Source of the DNA: Clostridia bacterium
Lineage (GTDB): Bacteria > Bacillota > Clostridia > Christensenellales > Aristaeellaceae
NCBI GenBank assembly: GCA_024404275.1
Contig: JAKSQG010000067.1
Location: forward strand, 1-8,903
DNA length: 8,903 nucleotides
Direction: 5' to 3'
In this document: positions 7,088-8,903 of the stretch, in pieces
How positions within the stretch are numbered: the first letter of the stretch is position 1
How the letters are laid out: every line of letters begins with the position of its first letter
Position numbers and translations under genes: made by a program
The notes under the pieces: model-generated
What the model was told of the DNA's origin: nothing
The model's database searches: none
The model's input: only the letters and a program-made list of their open reading frames with translations

Positions 7088-7120
7088 TCGTCCGATAAAT
7101 ACGATCGGCATCCCGAATCA

Positions 7121-7155
7121 GCAGGCCCTGCGTCGTCGCAGGACCTGCTTTTTTT
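7121..7155 (+). terminator. Intrinsic terminator of the two-TM protein gene
   Basis: A 12-bp stem (7121-7132 with 7137-7148) has one mismatch and a TCGT loop, and is followed by seven T residues (7149-7155). It is 33 bases after the stop codon and separates the two GTAC-repeat-controlled units. Confidence 0.92.
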
Positions 7156-7211
7156 GCCTCCTGACGTAAAAAATAAAAAAGTTGACAAAAATGCTTTTTT
7201 CTCTTTTTTCC

Positions 7212-7244
7212 GGTACGCTTTTGGTACACCTGACCTGTTATACT
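7212..7244 (+). promoter_or_regulatory. Promoter with GTAC direct-repeat operator (copy 2)
   Basis: GGTACGC (7212-7218) and GGTACAC (7223-7229) are separated by TTTT and followed by a -10 TATACT at 7239-7244. Repeat period and distance to the -10 are identical to copy 1 at 6211-6243. A TTGACA at 7182-7187 has no -10 at the proper distance, so this element is the better promoter. It drives the two exported-protein genes. Confidence 0.65.
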
Positions 7245-7264
7245 GGCCATGTCAGATCGATAAA

Positions 7265-7282
7265 GCCACCGCAAACGGCGGC
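7265..7282 (+). other. Small hairpin in the 5' leader
   Basis: GCCACCG and CGGCGGC form a 7-bp stem with one mismatch around a CAAA loop, shortly after the predicted transcription start. It is too short, and lacks the T-run, to be a terminator. It may stabilise the mRNA or have no role. Confidence 0.3.
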
Positions 7283-7324
7283 AGGCGATATCAATCGGAA
7301 CCATTTTCAGGAGGAATGATTGTT

Positions 7325-8008
7325 ATGAAACGTACCCTTTCCGTTTTGCTTCTTATGGCCCTGATCGCCGCTATGCTGATGCCTACCATGGCCTTTGCCG
7401 TAAGCAACCCCAATTCCCGTTTTGTCAAGACCGGCAACGGCAAGCCCCTGAACGTGCGCTCCGGCCCCGGCAGCAACAATGAAGTTTTCTTCCAGCTGCC
7501 CTATGGCACTCAGGTAGAAGTGATCGACACCCATGGCGACTGGTGCCTGATCCGTCCCTATGATGAAGCTCTGTGGAAAAAGGCCAACAACAGCACCAAC
7601 ATGTGGGTAGCCAAGTCCTTCCTGGTGACCAAGAACCCCGGCCCCTGGAAAAAGCCCGAAGGCCCCAGCTACGAGGATGTTGACGCCGCCCTGCGCGAGA
7701 TCAAGCCTCTGGAGTATCCCGTGCTGGCCGAAGTTGTGACTTCCCGTCCTTCCAACTACGTGCATCTGCGTTGGATCCCCAACACCAGCGCCCGCTATTC
7801 CGCTCAGTACCTGGCCGGTGAACAGCTGCTGGTGCTGGCTCAGAGCAAGACCTGGTCTCAGGTGCTGGACCTGGCGGACGGCCATGTCGGCTTCATCCTG
7901 ACCAACAACGTCAACCCCCTGCTGGAGCTGAATGAGGAAGTGGAAGCCGCGATCGTGGAACTGCTGCAGAACTTTGAAGAGCCCGAAGCCGTCGGTGCTG
8001 CCCAGTAA
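7325..8008 (+). CDS. Exported protein with SH3-like (SH3b) domains
   Basis: The 227-residue protein has a clear signal peptide (MKRTLSVLLLMALIAAML, cleavage likely after AFA at 25). A bacterial SH3 domain follows at about 35-100: GKPLNVRSGPGSNNEV, QLPYGTQVEVIDTHGDWCLI, MWVAKSFL. A second, divergent SH3-like repeat spans about 137-196 (YVHLRWIPNTSARYSAQYLA, GEQLLVLAQSKTWSQV, GHVGFI). The C-terminus is an acidic helix. Such domains usually bind peptidoglycan peptides or other wall components; no catalytic domain is present, so a wall-associated binding or adaptor role is inferred. AGGAGG at 7309-7314 selects the ATG at 7325 over an in-frame ATG at 7316 that would sit too close. It is the first gene of a two-gene unit. 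Confidence 0.85.
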   Translation: MKRTLSVLLLMALIAAMLMPTMAFAVSNPNSRFVKTGNGKPLNVRSGPGSNNEVFFQLPYGTQVEVIDTHGDWCLIRPYDEALWKKANNSTNMWVAKSFLVTKNPGPWKKPEGPSYEDVDAALREIKPLEYPVLAEVVTSRPSNYVHLRWIPNTSARYSAQYLAGEQLLVLAQSKTWSQVLDLADGHVGFILTNNVNPLLELNEEVEAAIVELLQNFEEPEAVGAAQ

Positions 8009-8044
8009 TCACCCCGAATGGATTGATTTAGGAGGATAATTGCT

Positions 8045-8572
8045 ATGAAAAAGCTGCTTGCTATCGTGATGGCTGTGATGATGCTGATGGGCGTTGCCCT
8101 GGCTGAAAACGCCAAGACCCCTGTTGTTTACGACAACAACCTGACCCTGAACATGGTTTTCCCCGCGGACTACGAAGTGTCCATCGAAGACAACGGCATG
8201 TACAAGCTGATCCGCATGACCAAGGAAAATGCCCCCGAGCTGACGCTGCTCATCTGCCCGGATGACGAGTACGCCGATCTGGAGCGCCTCAACGACATGG
8301 AAGAAGCCGATCAGGAAGCCTTCACCCTGAGCCTGATGGAAGACTACCATGACGCCAATGTGACCTGGCTGAAGACCGAGTTTGATACCGATGTGGTTCT
8401 GCTGAATGAAAACAGCGCCACCATCGATTACGCCGAGCTGGTCACCCTGTATCACGGTTACCTGATCGACCTTCAGATCGTCGCTCTCGATGACAAGGCT
8501 GTGACCGAGGATGACATTGCCGTAGCCATGAAGGTGCTGTCCGATATGGACTTTGTCTACACCGGCAAGTAA
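8045..8572 (+). CDS. Small exported acidic protein of unknown function (175 aa)
   Basis: A signal peptide (MKKLLAIVMAVMMLMGVALA, cleavage before EN) leads an acidic mature protein of about 155 residues. Its layout is LTLNMVFPADYEVS, then PELTLLICPDDEYADLERLN, a helical acidic middle, and a closing LIDLQIVALDD strand with an AVAMKVLSDMDF helix-strand. The ends of this layout parallel the exported protein at 848-1318 and resemble PsbP/DcrB-type small folds, but I assign no function. AGGAGG lies eight bases before the ATG, 36 bases after the SH3 gene, with no terminator between, so both come from the promoter at 7212. It lies directly before a terminator. Confidence 0.75.
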   Translation: MKKLLAIVMAVMMLMGVALAENAKTPVVYDNNLTLNMVFPADYEVSIEDNGMYKLIRMTKENAPELTLLICPDDEYADLERLNDMEEADQEAFTLSLMEDYHDANVTWLKTEFDTDVVLLNENSATIDYAELVTLYHGYLIDLQIVALDDKAVTEDDIAVAMKVLSDMDFVYTGK

Positions 8573-8590
8573 GAAAAACAGTCCGGTACA

Positions 8591-8620
8591 AAGGACCCTG
8601 CAGTAATCTGCAGGGTCCTT
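8591..8620 (+). terminator. Terminator hairpin of the exported-protein unit
   Basis: A perfect 13-bp inverted repeat (8591-8603 with 8608-8620) has a TAAT loop, 18 bases after the stop. The stem ends in TT and is followed by CATTATT, a weak T-run. On the minus strand it is followed by TTTG, so it may also slow transcripts entering from the right. Confidence 0.8.
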
Positions 8621-8621
8621 C

Positions 8622-8765
8622 ATTATTCCGGAGCGTGAGAAGGTACCGAATCTGCGAAATCTGGGCGGCATGGAGGTGGCGAGCGGAAAACACATCCCCT
8701 GCAAGATGTTACCTGTGAAAGATGAACTCTCGCCTTCCCATGTTGCTAATACTAATCGTAAGTAG
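8622..8765 (+). pseudogene. Possible N-terminal fragment of a tyrosine-phosphatase-like protein
   Basis: The frame starting after a TAA at 8604-8606 reads PEREKVPNLRNLGGMEVASG at 8628-8687, then KHIPCKML. This resembles the opening of the Y_phosphatase3 family (typically 'NfRDLGG...dGr.v..g.lyRs'). It then runs into unrelated sequence and stops at TAG 8763. No ATG or GTG lies in frame before the motif, and the catalytic HC(x)5R region is absent. The match is short and from memory, so it could be chance. If real, it is a gene cut off at the GC-content boundary near 8690-8750. Confidence 0.3.
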
Positions 8766-8903
8766 CATCAAGTGTATGGAATCCATAAGCTTCATATATT
8801 TTCTCGAGAGCAGAAACAGCACACATATTACGTTTCAGGTGTGCACTCTTACTGATGCGACGCTCATATGACTCAACAAGTGATTGTATCATCAACTGCT
8901 CAT
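8752..8903 (-). CDS. 3' end of a minus-strand gene, possibly from a mobile element
   Basis: From the right edge the minus strand is open for 50 codons to TAG at 8754-8752. It encodes EQLMIQSLVESYERRI, then HLKRNMCAVSALEKIYEAYG, then FHTLDATYD. The sequence looks like genuine helical protein. The local GC content is about 41% (49 of 120 bases at 8761-8880), well below the windows I counted to the left (53-60%), suggesting a different origin. From memory it resembles ParB-like-domain accessory proteins (DUF6551 type) of integrative elements, in which this helix precedes more sequence. That identification is weak. A second in-frame TAG follows at 8748-8746. Confidence 0.5.
   Translation of the reverse strand, partial: EQLMIQSLVESYERRISKSAHLKRNMCAVSALEKIYEAYGFHTLDATYD

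Noticed and set aside
6242..7111. 289-codon minus-strand frame opposite the two-TM protein gene
   Set aside because: The plus strand has a ribosome site, a sensible membrane protein and a correctly oriented terminator. The antisense product has no recognisable features and crosses the promoter region.
7182..7210. TTGACA as a -35 for the exported-protein unit
   Set aside because: The position 17 bases downstream is a T-run without a -10 match. The GTAC-repeat element with TATACT at 7239 is far better supported by its second copy.
1..8903. CRISPR array, tRNA, rRNA or insertion sequence
   Set aside because: No spaced repeats, cloverleaf-like sequence, transposase motifs or terminal inverted repeats were seen on either strand.

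Overview
The window looks like chromosomal DNA from a mid-to-high-GC Firmicute, probably a gut-type clostridial lineage. The signs are strong AGGAGG-type ribosome binding sites, sigma-A-like promoters with TGCTATAAT extended -10 boxes, ComF and UMF1-type MFS genes, secreted SH3-domain proteins, and Thr/Pro-rich 'PTATPD' linkers. The species cannot be named from the sequence alone.

Layout. Positions 1-6081 are read entirely on the minus strand. In transcription order there is a four-gene operon starting from a good promoter at 6114-6143: a zinc-dependent phospholipase C-like protein (6081-5113), a ThyX-like protein of a type I associate with phages (5112-4537), a UMF1/Atg22-type MFS transporter (4514-3210) and a ComF-type phosphoribosyltransferase (3210-2497). 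Start and stop codons abut or overlap at two of the junctions. A second minus-strand operon starts at about 2451: a three-TM protein with an extracytoplasmic NTF2-like domain, interrupted by an in-frame TAG before its C-terminal Cys/His domain (2417-1332), then a small exported protein (1318-848) and an intrinsic terminator (803-828). A TraX-family membrane protein (781-1, running off the left edge) follows that terminator.

From 6211 rightward the genes are on the plus strand. Two transcription units share nearly the same promoter: two 7-bp GTAC-centred direct repeats with 11-bp periodicity sit where a -35 box should be, at identical distance from the -10. This is the geometry of an OmpR/PhoB-family response-regulator site. 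The first unit (6211-7155) has a puzzling leader with a possible 32-codon ORF, then a two-TM membrane protein and an intrinsic terminator. The second (7212-8620) encodes two exported proteins, one with SH3-like domains and one distantly similar to the exported protein at 848-1318, and ends in a perfect hairpin. The simplest reading is a small cell-envelope regulon under one two-component system that is not in the window.

The right end (about 8690-8903) changes character. It drops to about 40% GC, carries what looks like the broken N-terminus of a tyrosine-phosphatase-like protein, and contains the 3' end of a minus-strand gene that enters from the right edge. It looks like the boundary of an acquired element. 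The main leads are the shared operator, the in-frame amber codon, the ThyX-like protein and this boundary.
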